Notes: a model not told the origin generated them from the letters alone. 9,122 bases of DNA from Candidatus Heimdallarchaeota archaeon (GCA_030628305.1 DAOVRE010000048.1:1-9122); one strand, 5' to 3'; shown: positions 1 through 7,085, numbered from the stretch's first letter. Program-made: numbers and translations.

Positions 1-742
1 CATGTAATATGCGAATCTCACTATAAATGTCATTTACAAAGCTTACGTCCTCAAGCTCTTGCTTTTCAGTTCCTAAATAATTTAACTGCATTGTTACAAA
101 ATGTGCAGTAGTTCTTTCTTGTGAGGTTTCATTTAGGAATAATTTGATATTAATTATATCAAGATTATAGATTTCTGTAGCTCCTTCTGTTGTGTAGTGT
201 GTTGATAAGACATATCTGTAGTAAAGTGCTAAATCTAAATAGTTCGAAGCGTACACCGATCTTGTTGCATTGATTACAGCTATATCATTGTAAAGGGTAC
301 TGGAACCATTTAAAAATACGTAATCCTGATTTTCAGGACCAACAATATATCTATGTTCTCCTACATCATAATCAGCTACAGCTGTACTTCTGTGCACAAT
401 TCTCGTAATATTTTCCTCAAAAAGGAGTTCGTTCTGTGCCCCGGTTACATCTTTGAGTAGAAATATGACTAACCAGCTGGAATCAACATATAGTTCCCCT
501 ATTTCTTGGTTGAAGTAAAACTGTCTATCGCCTGGTGGTGGGCTATTGACGAGGTCTTGTATCGTGGCATCTAGTGCTACATAATACAAGTTGTTGCTGT
601 TGTTGTAGCTTTTATCTTTGAATCCGTTGATACTAGGCATCATATAAACCAATGATATGCCTATTGCAGCGGTAGTTAATACAAACATCAATATAATTGC
701 AACAATTGGAGAAACCGCTCGTTTTTTCTTCATGAATTTCAT
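1..742 (-). CDS. Archaeal type IV pilin-like secreted protein (partial, C-terminus beyond window)
   Basis: Reading the minus strand from the ATG at 742 gives 247 codons with no stop, so the 3' end lies outside the window. The N-terminus MKFMKKKRAVSPIVA is a class III (prepilin) signal: a short basic stretch, a probable prepilin-peptidase cleavage after Ala9, then a hydrophobic helix at about residues 12-35 (SPIVAIILMFVLTTAAIGIS). This matches the archaeal Pilin_N type. The rest (about 36-247) is polar and rich in Tyr and Asn, with five N-x-S/T sequons at Asn47, 111, 145, 158 and 204, consistent with an N-glycosylated extracellular domain. A second in-frame ATG at 733 would shorten the basic leader by three residues; either start works. 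No clear Shine-Dalgarno precedes the ATG. It is divergent from nrdJ. The ectodomain was not recognised, so its role (pilus subunit, minor pilin or membrane-anchored surface protein) is uncertain. The prepilin signal is the strong part of the call. Confidence 0.85.
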   Translation of the reverse strand, partial: MKFMKKKRAVSPIVAIILMFVLTTAAIGISLVYMMPSINGFKDKSYNNSNNLYYVALDATIQDLVNSPPPGDRQFYFNQEIGELYVDSSWLVIFLLKDVTGAQNELLFEENITRIVHRSTAVADYDVGEHRYIVGPENQDYVFLNGSSTLYNDIAVINATRSVYASNYLDLALYYRYVLSTHYTTEGATEIYNLDIINIKLFLNETSQERTTAHFVTMQLNYLGTEKQELEDVSFVNDIYSEIRILH

Positions 743-1073
743 TGTATAAAGTTACAATAATGTGCACCAATTAAAATTTATCGGAAACAGTAAGCTGTTT
801 TTTGTGTAAGGCAAACTATTTTCAACTTCTCTTTTATATCATTTAAAAATAACTGCTTTTTCTAAGTTTTTTTATCGTTAGAGATTTCTCTCTCCAAAGC
901 CTTAAATCAACTTTAGCGGGTGTTATAAACGCTTAAATAGTGTATTATATTTCCTATTATAAACATCTGTAACAACAAAATTGCTAGTATCTTTCCAAGA
1001 TTGCAAGTAATTTGATGTTCTGAATTCCGGGGTTTAAAAATCAATTTGTTTACTAAAATAATAAGGGGATACA
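743..1073. promoter_or_regulatory. Divergent intergenic region between pilin-like gene and nrdJ
   Basis: This 331-base stretch contains no convincing ORF (the longest candidates are under about 20 codons) and no tRNA-like or cobalamin-riboswitch-like element that I can see. It should hold both divergent promoters. It is AT-rich with several TATA-like words: GATATAAAAG read on the minus strand near 830-840, and a near-identical pair TGTTATAAAC (921-930) and TATTATAAAC (955-964), 34 bases apart on the plus strand. Which of these are used cannot be decided by eye. Confidence 0.5.
1033..1069 (+). promoter_or_regulatory. Candidate nrdJ core promoter and ribosome binding site
   Basis: TTTAAAAAT at 1033-1041 resembles an archaeal TATA box. 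The usual 25-27 base offset would put a transcription start near 1060-1066, leaving a leader of roughly 10 bases. AAGGGGA at 1063-1069, five bases before the ATG at 1074, could act as a weak Shine-Dalgarno. Such a short leader may not include all of it, so either leaderless or SD-led initiation is possible. An in-frame TAA at 1062-1064 rules out any start upstream of 1074. The elements were called by eye in AT-rich DNA. Confidence 0.35.
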
Positions 1074-4000
1074 ATGACTGCAATCGAATTAACTAAAAAT
1101 GCTTTAATAGTTTTAGAGAAACGCTATCTGTTACGCGATGAAAACAAGAAACCATTGGAAACACCAGAAGGGTTGTTTAAACGCGTAGCGAATTTCATAG
1201 GAGAAACAGATGAAGAAAAAGAGAAATTCTTTGAATTGATGGCCTCACTAAAGTTCCTTCCAAATTCTCCTACGTTAATGAACGCAGGCACTAAGCTAGG
1301 AATGTTGTCGGCTTGTTTTGTCCTGCCTATAGAAGATGATATGACATCGATATTTGATGCAGTGAAGCATGCAGCTTTAATTCAACAAGGGGGAGGCGGG
1401 ACAGGTTTTAGCTTCAGCAAAATTAGACCAACAAATGATGTGGTTAAGACAACTGGAGGAGTAGCTTGTTTCCCTTCATCTGTTCGCATTCATACAGATA
1501 AAGGATTAATGAAAATAGACGATATAATGAAATTTAATGGCTCAATCAAGGCTCTTACTCATAAAGGTTTTCGCAAAATAACTAACAAATATGAAAATGG
1601 AATAGCTACAATCTATGAAGTAGAAGTTTCGAATGGTTATGTTTTGAGAACAACTTCTAATCATAAATATTCAACTATCAAACAAGGTAATATAATCTTA
1701 AAACCTTTATCTGAACTTAAAGAAGATGATCAACTACTTCTTCTTGCAAATGAAGTGGAAGAAAACAGTCCTAGTGTCATAGCATTAACAACTAAAATAT
1801 CTGAAAATGAAGATTATTCAATCGAACTAGATGAAGATTTAGCCTATTTGATAGGTCTAACCTACGCTGATGGAAATATTGTGAATGATGGTCGTCATTA
1901 TTCTATCAATATTTCTTTAAATATAAATCAGAACGATGTAATTGACAAAATTAGAAATATTTCTAAAAAAAGATTTGATTATGATATCAAGGAATACAAG
2001 AGGGAAAAATTTAACAGAGTAGAATTAAGAATTCATGGAAAAAAATATGTGAAGCTTTTAGAAGAGAACCAACTTCTAAAAGAGAAGTGTGAGAAAATAA
2101 AAATTCCTGAGAAAATATTTCAGAGCCCATTTAAAGTTGTTTGCTCATTTATTGCTGGCTATTTTGATGGAGACGGTAATGTTGGAAAGGAAGGTAGAAT
2201 AAGTATCAAAACAGTTTCTAAGCAAATGAGTGATGATTTTGCATTAATAGTTACAAGATTGGGTGTTTTGACTACTAGTTTTCGGGATGAATCTAATTTT
2301 GTAACTAGAAATAACAAGGTGTCATACAGACTATCCATTCCTACAGCAATATTCAAAGAAAGGTTTGTACGATACATCTCTAAATATTCCATGAAACTTC
2401 GAGACTATGAATTAAAAAAAGGATCGACAAATAGAAAGTTTTCATATCCATTCAACATTCTTCAGAAAATAAGTAATCCAAAAACAAGAGCTAAAATCTC
2501 AAAAACCATAATTCCATATAATAATAAAGTTACAACTAGAAAAGCTCTTAGAAGATTGTTAGATGAAAACGAGATCTCTAATCTTTCTCAAAAAGAGTTA
2601 CTATATATAGAAAAACTAGACAAATTATATCCTGTTAAGATAAAAAGAATTACAGAAATAGGAAAAGAGACAGTTTATAATTTAGAGGTTCATGAGGTAA
2701 ATCGTCTTTCTGCAAATGGTTTTTATGTTTCCAATTCAGGACCAATTTCTTTTATGGAAGTTTTCAATGCTGCAACAAATACAATAAAACAAGGGGGGTG
2801 TGTTGCTACAGATAGTTTGATCCGTACAGATACAGGTTCCATACCAATTGGAGAGCTCCTTAACTGTCCACCTTTAAGTGATAATCCTACTAAATCTCTA
2901 GTATATGATGGCGAAGATTTTAATCATGCATATATTTCCATGGACAATAGCATCGCTGAAGTAATAAAAATAACCACAGATATAGGTATAGAAATAAAAC
3001 CAACTTACAACCATCTTATTGCATCCATAAACGAGGAAGGTGATTTTGTTTGGAAGGAAGCAGAAAATCTAAAGGTGGGTGATTGGTTAGTTATCTCATT
3101 AGATGGGCACTGTGGGAGCGATGCTTTTCTACCTTCCATCAAAAAACAGCATCATAATGCTAATCCGATAGTTATTCCAGAAAAAATAACACCTGAACTT
3201 GGAGAGATTTTAGGTTTATACATGGCAGATGGTTGTATCAGTACGCAAGGAAGAATAGTTTTCAGTTTAGGCAATAAGGATCCTGACTTAATTCAAAGGA
3301 TTAAAGATCTTATGATAAAAACATTTAACCTTCCTGTGGGCATGGTTGATGATAAGAACACTTATTCTGATTTATTCTTTTATTCTAAAGATTTATGCAA
3401 ATACTTTGAGAAAATGAACTGGAAGAAAACCTCTTCAGCTGATGCTTTTGTTCCACAAATCATATTTCAATCCTCTATTTCTGTTGCTAAAAGCTTCATT
3501 AGAGGTTTGTTTTCTGGCGATGGGGATGTACATGTTGATGGTTATCCACGTTATCACTCAATTTCAGGGACTTTAGTGAAAAAACTTCAGCAATTATTGC
3601 TTGGTCTGGGAGTTGTTTCCTCAATTTCGTTAAATAAAAACCGTTTAGGAAGTTTTGGAGATAAACCAATTTATTGTCTCTCCATTGTTCCTGAGAGGAG
3701 CTTGAAAATCTTCAAGGATGAGATAGGTTTCGCAGTTAGTAGAAAAAATAATCTCCTAAGAGAAAGGTTTCCTCAGAAAGCATTTGAATATGTGGACTAT
3801 ATTCCACATCAAGGTTCTAAATTAAAACAAAAGTATAACTATGTGGGAGCTGGAACTAATAAGGGTAGAACTAAACGAGGGGCAGATAAGGTATTCTATA
3901 GAGCGATCTATCATTACATCTCAAAATCCCCTAATTCATACAGAAATCTTACAAGAAAGCGACTTCTCATATTATTTGAAAAATTCCCCTTTTTGAGGGA

Positions 4001-7000
4001 AGATTCACATTTCAAAGAAATTTCGAATCCAAGATACTATTATTCCCAAGTTCGTTCTATTGAAAAAGAAGATTGCTATACTATGGATATCGAAGTATCA
4101 GGTTCAAATAAATTTGTGGCAAATGGTGTATTAGTTCATAACCGTCGTCGTGGAGCGAATATGGGCATTCTCAGAGTTGACCATCCTGATATTCTCGAAT
4201 TTATTTCCTGCAAAGAAGATCAAACTAAATTAACTAATTTCAACATCTCTATTGCAATTACAGATGTTTTCATGAAAGCAGTAGATGAGAACAGTGATTA
4301 TGATTTAATCAATCCCAGAAATAAACAAATTGTTGGCAAACTTGATGCCAAAGGAGTTTTTGATAAAATAGTAGAGTTGTCTTGGAAAAATGGCGAACCA
4401 GGAATGGTTTTCATTGACAGAATAAACAGAGACAATCCAACACCAGAAATAGGAGAAATTGAGAGTACCAATCCATGTGTGACAGGTGATACTCTTATTT
4501 CAACTGAAAAAGGATTAATAAGGATGGAGAAGCTAGTAGAGCAATACGGAGAAGGGGGTATAGCAATTGCTATAGATAATCGTGTTCCTGTTCAAGTTCC
4601 CAATGGTGATGGAACTGTTAGTCTGGTGGAAGTTAAAGAAAAAGGTGTAACTCTAAGACCCATTACAAGAGCTTTTTCTACAGGTATAAAAGACGTTTAT
4701 AAACTTGTTACAAAATCTGGTTACGAGCTTAAAGCTACAGCTGATCATAAAATGGTCACTAATGAAGGATGGGTTGAACTCAAGAACCTTGACCCAGCTA
4801 AACATCAGATTTTGCTTCAGTCAGGCAAAGGCTCATTTAATTCTTCTTATGATCTACCCTTTGAAGTCCAAAATAATTTTATTGGAAAGAATGGTAGGTC
4901 TTATTCCTTCAACTTCCCAACCAAATGGTCTAAGGAACTAGGTCAAGCATTAGGTTGGCTCATAGGAGATGGTTGGTTAAGGGCAGGAGATAAAAATTGT
5001 CGTGTTGGGTTTACTTTTGGAGAAAGAGATAAGAAAATTATGTGGCATCTCAAACCCTTCATTAACAAGTGGTATGGTTCAGAAATAGAGGAAATTAAAA
5101 GAAAGAATAACGTTTATCATCTCTCTTACCATTCGAAATATTTTGTAGAATTTTTCAAAAAATTAGGCGTTAAACCAGTCAAAGCAGGTGAAAAGGTTGT
5201 TCCAGAAACAATATTTACTGCTCCTAAAGAAGCAGTAATTGGTTTCTTACAAGGATTGTTCAGTGCAGACGGAACAGTTGGAATCAATTCAAAGAATAAT
5301 ACAAATTATATTAGATTAACTTCAAAATCACACCAATTATTAAAAGAAGTACAAGTTATTCTAGCGAATCTAAATATCAAATCCATAATATATGACAGAA
5401 GTAGACCTCCACGAAAGAAAATCTTCAAATATGAAACCATTGGTGGAAAAACTCACTACTACAATACTGACGGAATTTTATATGAATTGCAGCTAAGTCG
5501 GGATTCAATTACGAAATTTGTCAATAAAATTGGTTTCTTATATGATATTCACAAAGAAAAAATCAATATTTTGAAAGAGATGAATTTTCTAGAAACAGAT
5601 TATTATGAGAAAATAAAAAGCATAGAAGTAATAGGTAAAAAACAAGTCTTTGATTTAACTGAACCAAAAACCTTAACCTTCATTACAGGCGCTCTAGTGA
5701 GCGTTGACTGCGGCGAACAACCACTTTTGTCCTACGAATCTTGCAATTTAGGTTCTATCAATCTTCTTAAGCACGTCAAAGATTCTGCTCTTGATTGGTC
5801 TCTTTTAGAGGATTCCATTCGTTTAGCTGTTCGTTTTCTTGACAATGTTATTGACCGGAATCAATACATTCTTCCTGAAATTGAACACATGACTAAATCC
5901 AACCGCAAGATCGGTCTTGGCATCATGGGCTTTGCTGATGTTTTGGTCTCTCTTGGCATTTCTTATAATTCCAAAAAAGCTCTAGATTTAGCAAATAAAA
6001 TTATGTCTTTCCTTCAAGAAAAAGCAAGAGATGAATCATCAATACTAGGTAAAGAACGTGGTAATTTTCCTAATTTTGAGAAGAGTGTTTACAAGGATAA
6101 ATATGAGTATATGAGAAATGCTACAACAACTACAATTGCCCCCACTGGTACAATATCCCTTATAGCTGGATGCTTCAGTGGAATAGAACCTTATTACGCA
6201 ATAGCTTTTACTCGCAATGTTCTAGATGGCAAGAAATTGTTTGAAGCTAATCCACTTTTTGAAGAGCAATTAAAAGCAAAAAATATTTACTCTGAGGAAC
6301 TTCTAGAAAAAGTTTCAAGTACAAACTCAATCCAAGAATTAGAGGAAATTCCAAAGAAAATACGACAGCTGTTTGTAACTACTCATGACATTACTCCTGC
6401 AGATCATATCGAAATGCAGGCAGTTTTTCAAGACTATGTTGATAATGCCGTCTCAAAAACTATCAATTTCTCTTCAACAGCGACTAAAGAAGACATAGCT
6501 GCTTCCTATCTTCTCGCCTATAAGAAGGGTTGTAAAGGTATAACTGTTTATCGTGATGGTTCGAGAAAATATCAAGTATTATCAACTGGGAAAACGGAAT
6601 CAAAAACAAAAATTGATGAACAGCTAAGACTAATAGAAAAACTTGAACCTCGAGAAAGACCAGAAGTAACTGTAGGTCAAACTCACAAGATAAGAGCAGG
6701 CTGTGGTAATCTCTATGTTACGATCAACAGAGATGATGAAGGGGTTTGCGAGGTTTTTGTGCAAGTTGGTAAAAGTGGCGGGTGTATAGCAAGTCAAAGT
6801 GAAGCAGTAGGTCGGTTGATTTCCTTATCCCTCAGATCTGGTGTAAAAGTTGAATCTGTAGTCGATCACCTCGCTGGTATAAGGTGCCCCAGTCCTAACT
6901 TCTATCAAGGTAAAACAGTCTTATCTTGCGCTGATGGTATATCTCAAGTTTTAGCAAATTACATTAATGGTGATCACGTTGTTAAGCATAACGGACTGAT

Positions 7001-7085
7001 CGCTTGTCCTGACTGTGGTGGGATGTTAGACTTCGCAGAGGGGTGCTATACCTGCAGACAATGTGGTTTCAGTAAGTGTGATTAA
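1074..7085 (+). CDS. nrdJ: Class II (adenosylcobalamin-dependent) ribonucleotide reductase precursor with three inteins
   Basis: The spliced product should reduce ribonucleotides to deoxyribonucleotides in the cytoplasm, using a B12-generated thiyl radical. The exteins are residues 1-131, 555-575, 1024-1134 and 1546-2003, 721 residues after splicing. They join without gap or overlap into family motifs: TGGVA-SGPISF, IKQGG-RRRGANMG and ESTNP-CGEQPLL. Visible catalytic residues are Cys81 (LSACFVLP; the redox partner), Asn1133, radical Cys1546 and Glu1548 in NPCGE, and Cys1557 (YESCNLGS) exactly 11 residues after the radical Cys, as in known class II enzymes. APTGTIS (1689-1695) is the conserved phosphate-binding loop. 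A TSCPD domain and a Cys-rich tail follow. The N-terminus begins near the RNR N-domain, with no room for an ATP-cone. The start is fixed by an in-frame TAA 12 bases upstream. Activity requires removal of all three inteins, whose exit junctions are unusual. No small subunit, activase or thioredoxin gene is in the window. Confidence 0.95.
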   Translation: MTAIELTKNALIVLEKRYLLRDENKKPLETPEGLFKRVANFIGETDEEKEKFFELMASLKFLPNSPTLMNAGTKLGMLSACFVLPIEDDMTSIFDAVKHAALIQQGGGGTGFSFSKIRPTNDVVKTTGGVACFPSSVRIHTDKGLMKIDDIMKFNGSIKALTHKGFRKITNKYENGIATIYEVEVSNGYVLRTTSNHKYSTIKQGNIILKPLSELKEDDQLLLLANEVEENSPSVIALTTKISENEDYSIELDEDLAYLIGLTYADGNIVNDGRHYSINISLNINQNDVIDKIRNISKKRFDYDIKEYKREKFNRVELRIHGKKYVKLLEENQLLKEKCEKIKIPEKIFQSPFKVVCSFIAGYFDGDGNVGKEGRISIKTVSKQMSDDFALIVTRLGVLTTSFRDESNFVTRNNKVSYRLSIPTAIFKERFVRYISKYSMKLRDYELKKGSTNRKFSYPFNILQKISNPKTRAKISKTIIPYNNKVTTRKALRRLLDENEISNLSQKELLYIEKLDKLYPVKIKRITEIGKETVYNLEVHEVNRLSANGFYVSNSGPISFMEVFNAATNTIKQGGCVATDSLIRTDTGSIPIGELLNCPPLSDNPTKSLVYDGEDFNHAYISMDNSIAEVIKITTDIGIEIKPTYNHLIASINEEGDFVWKEAENLKVGDWLVISLDGHCGSDAFLPSIKKQHHNANPIVIPEKITPELGEILGLYMADGCISTQGRIVFSLGNKDPDLIQRIKDLMIKTFNLPVGMVDDKNTYSDLFFYSKDLCKYFEKMNWKKTSSADAFVPQIIFQSSISVAKSFIRGLFSGDGDVHVDGYPRYHSISGTLVKKLQQLLLGLGVVSSISLNKNRLGSFGDKPIYCLSIVPERSLKIFKDEIGFAVSRKNNLLRERFPQKAFEYVDYIPHQGSKLKQKYNYVGAGTNKGRTKRGADKVFYRAIYHYISKSPNSYRNLTRKRLLILFEKFPFLREDSHFKEISNPRYYYSQVRSIEKEDCYTMDIEVSGSNKFVANGVLVHNRRRGANMGILRVDHPDILEFISCKEDQTKLTNFNISIAITDVFMKAVDENSDYDLINPRNKQIVGKLDAKGVFDKIVELSWKNGEPGMVFIDRINRDNPTPEIGEIESTNPCVTGDTLISTEKGLIRMEKLVEQYGEGGIAIAIDNRVPVQVPNGDGTVSLVEVKEKGVTLRPITRAFSTGIKDVYKLVTKSGYELKATADHKMVTNEGWVELKNLDPAKHQILLQSGKGSFNSSYDLPFEVQNNFIGKNGRSYSFNFPTKWSKELGQALGWLIGDGWLRAGDKNCRVGFTFGERDKKIMWHLKPFINKWYGSEIEEIKRKNNVYHLSYHSKYFVEFFKKLGVKPVKAGEKVVPETIFTAPKEAVIGFLQGLFSADGTVGINSKNNTNYIRLTSKSHQLLKEVQVILANLNIKSIIYDRSRPPRKKIFKYETIGGKTHYYNTDGILYELQLSRDSITKFVNKIGFLYDIHKEKINILKEMNFLETDYYEKIKSIEVIGKKQVFDLTEPKTLTFITGALVSVDCGEQPLLSYESCNLGSINLLKHVKDSALDWSLLEDSIRLAVRFLDNVIDRNQYILPEIEHMTKSNRKIGLGIMGFADVLVSLGISYNSKKALDLANKIMSFLQEKARDESSILGKERGNFPNFEKSVYKDKYEYMRNATTTTIAPTGTISLIAGCFSGIEPYYAIAFTRNVLDGKKLFEANPLFEEQLKAKNIYSEELLEKVSSTNSIQELEEIPKKIRQLFVTTHDITPADHIEMQAVFQDYVDNAVSKTINFSSTATKEDIAASYLLAYKKGCKGITVYRDGSRKYQVLSTGKTESKTKIDEQLRLIEKLEPRERPEVTVGQTHKIRAGCGNLYVTINRDDEGVCEVFVQVGKSGGCIASQSEAVGRLISLSLRSGVKVESVVDHLAGIRCPSPNFYQGKTVLSCADGISQVLANYINGDHVVKHNGLIACPDCGGMLDFAEGCYTCRQCGFSKCD
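1467..2735 (+). mobile_element. Intein 1 of NrdJ (423 aa, LAGLIDADG homing endonuclease)
   Basis: Precursor residues 132-554 interrupt the family motif TGGVA|SGPISF. Block A starts at Cys132 (CFPSSVRIHTDKG). Block B is T194-S-N-H197. The two LAGLIDADG helices are LAYLIGLTYADG (256-267, Asp266) and FIAGYFDGDG (359-368, Asp367), both with the acidic residue kept, so the endonuclease may be active. The C-terminal splicing block ends SANGFYVSN554, followed by Ser555 as the +1 nucleophile. The penultimate residue is Ser rather than the usual His, and an Arg in the NRLSANG stretch stands near where many inteins have a block-F His. A basic helical stretch (TTRKALRRLL, 487-496) between the endonuclease and block F may contact DNA. 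Boundaries are exact because the flanking exteins rejoin to the conserved sequence. Confidence 0.95.
2799..4142 (+). mobile_element. Intein 2 of NrdJ (448 aa, LAGLIDADG homing endonuclease, +1 Arg)
   Basis: Precursor residues 576-1023 interrupt IKQGG|RRRGANMG. Block A begins Cys576 (CVATDSLIRTDTG) and block B is T644-Y-N-H647. The LAGLIDADG motifs are LGEILGLYMADG (709-720, Asp719) and FIRGLFSGDG (808-817, Asp816), both intact. A basic segment of about 100 residues follows, including LTRKRLLILF near 959-968, before block F/G (SNKFVANGVLVHN1023). The intein's own terminal His-Asn is canonical. The next residue is Arg1024 (CGT at 4143-4145) instead of Cys, Ser or Thr, so the usual transesterification to the C-extein has no nucleophile. 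The RNR family tolerates Arg here, and the flanks rejoin perfectly, so the boundary itself is not in doubt. How, or how well, it splices is unknown. Confidence 0.93.
4476..5708 (+). mobile_element. Intein 3 of NrdJ (411 aa, LAGLIDADG homing endonuclease, C-terminal Val-Asp)
   Basis: Precursor residues 1135-1545 split the active-site motif STNP|CGEQ. Block A begins Cys1135 (CVTGDTLISTEKG). Block B is T1222-A-D-H1225, after a longer than usual A-B spacing (about 90 residues from Cys1 to the His). The LAGLIDADG motifs are LGQALGWLIGDG (1289-1300, Asp1299) and FLQGLFSADG (1391-1400, Asp1399). The C-terminus reads TLTFITGALVSVD1545, with Val-Asp in place of His-Asn and Leu where a block-F His is common. 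The +1 residue is Cys1546, which is also the radical-bearing catalytic Cys of the reductase. Inteins ending in Asp or Gln are known and some can splice, so this one is probably functional, by an atypical last step. Confidence 0.93.
6657..7082 (+). other. NrdJ C-terminal TSCPD domain and cysteine-rich tail
   Basis: Residues about 1862-1965 of the precursor form the TSCPD-type domain found at the end of many class II reductases. Its landmarks are KIRAGCGNLYVTI, VGKSGGCIASQSEAVGRLIS and LAGIRCPSP. A tail follows with six cysteines (1978, 1981, 1991, 1994, 1997, 2002) in the pattern CPDCGG-x8-CYTCRQCG-x4-C. By analogy with other RNRs, the last cysteines could shuttle reducing equivalents to the active site, or four of them could bind zinc as a ribbon. 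The sequence alone does not separate these roles. Confidence 0.8.

Noticed and set aside
1009..1047. Imperfect inverted repeat AATTTGAT ... ATCAATTT flanking the nrdJ promoter
   Set aside because: The arms are only 8 bases with one mismatch, 23 bases apart, in very AT-rich DNA. Chance is the likelier explanation.
743..1073. Cobalamin riboswitch or NrdR box upstream of the B12-dependent reductase
   Set aside because: No B12-box-like conserved segment or paired stems were seen. For NrdR only one half-like word (TAGTGT near 938-943) occurs, without a matching ACAC half at the right distance.
2159..2392. Minus-strand 77-codon ORF inside intein 1
   Set aside because: It lies antisense to the second endonuclease motif, a clearly coding region. 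It has no recognisable motif or ribosome binding site, so it is a shadow of the real frame.
2799..4142. Intein 2 as a class 3 intein that could bypass ordinary chemistry
   Set aside because: Class 3 inteins lack the first Cys or Ser and use a block-F Cys with the WCT triad. Intein 2 starts with Cys, and its block-F Cys (in DCYTMD) aligns two positions before the required site. Class 3 splicing also still needs a +1 nucleophile.
4140..4151. Frameshift or misplaced boundary explaining the +1 Arg of intein 2
   Set aside because: The reading frame is continuous and the downstream RRRGANMGILRVDHPDI is a perfect family match. Only a codon substitution at +1, not an indel, could account for it.
4705..4941. 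Plus-strand 78-codon ORF in another frame inside intein 3
   Set aside because: It overlaps the block-B region of intein 3 in the wrong frame and has no motif of its own.
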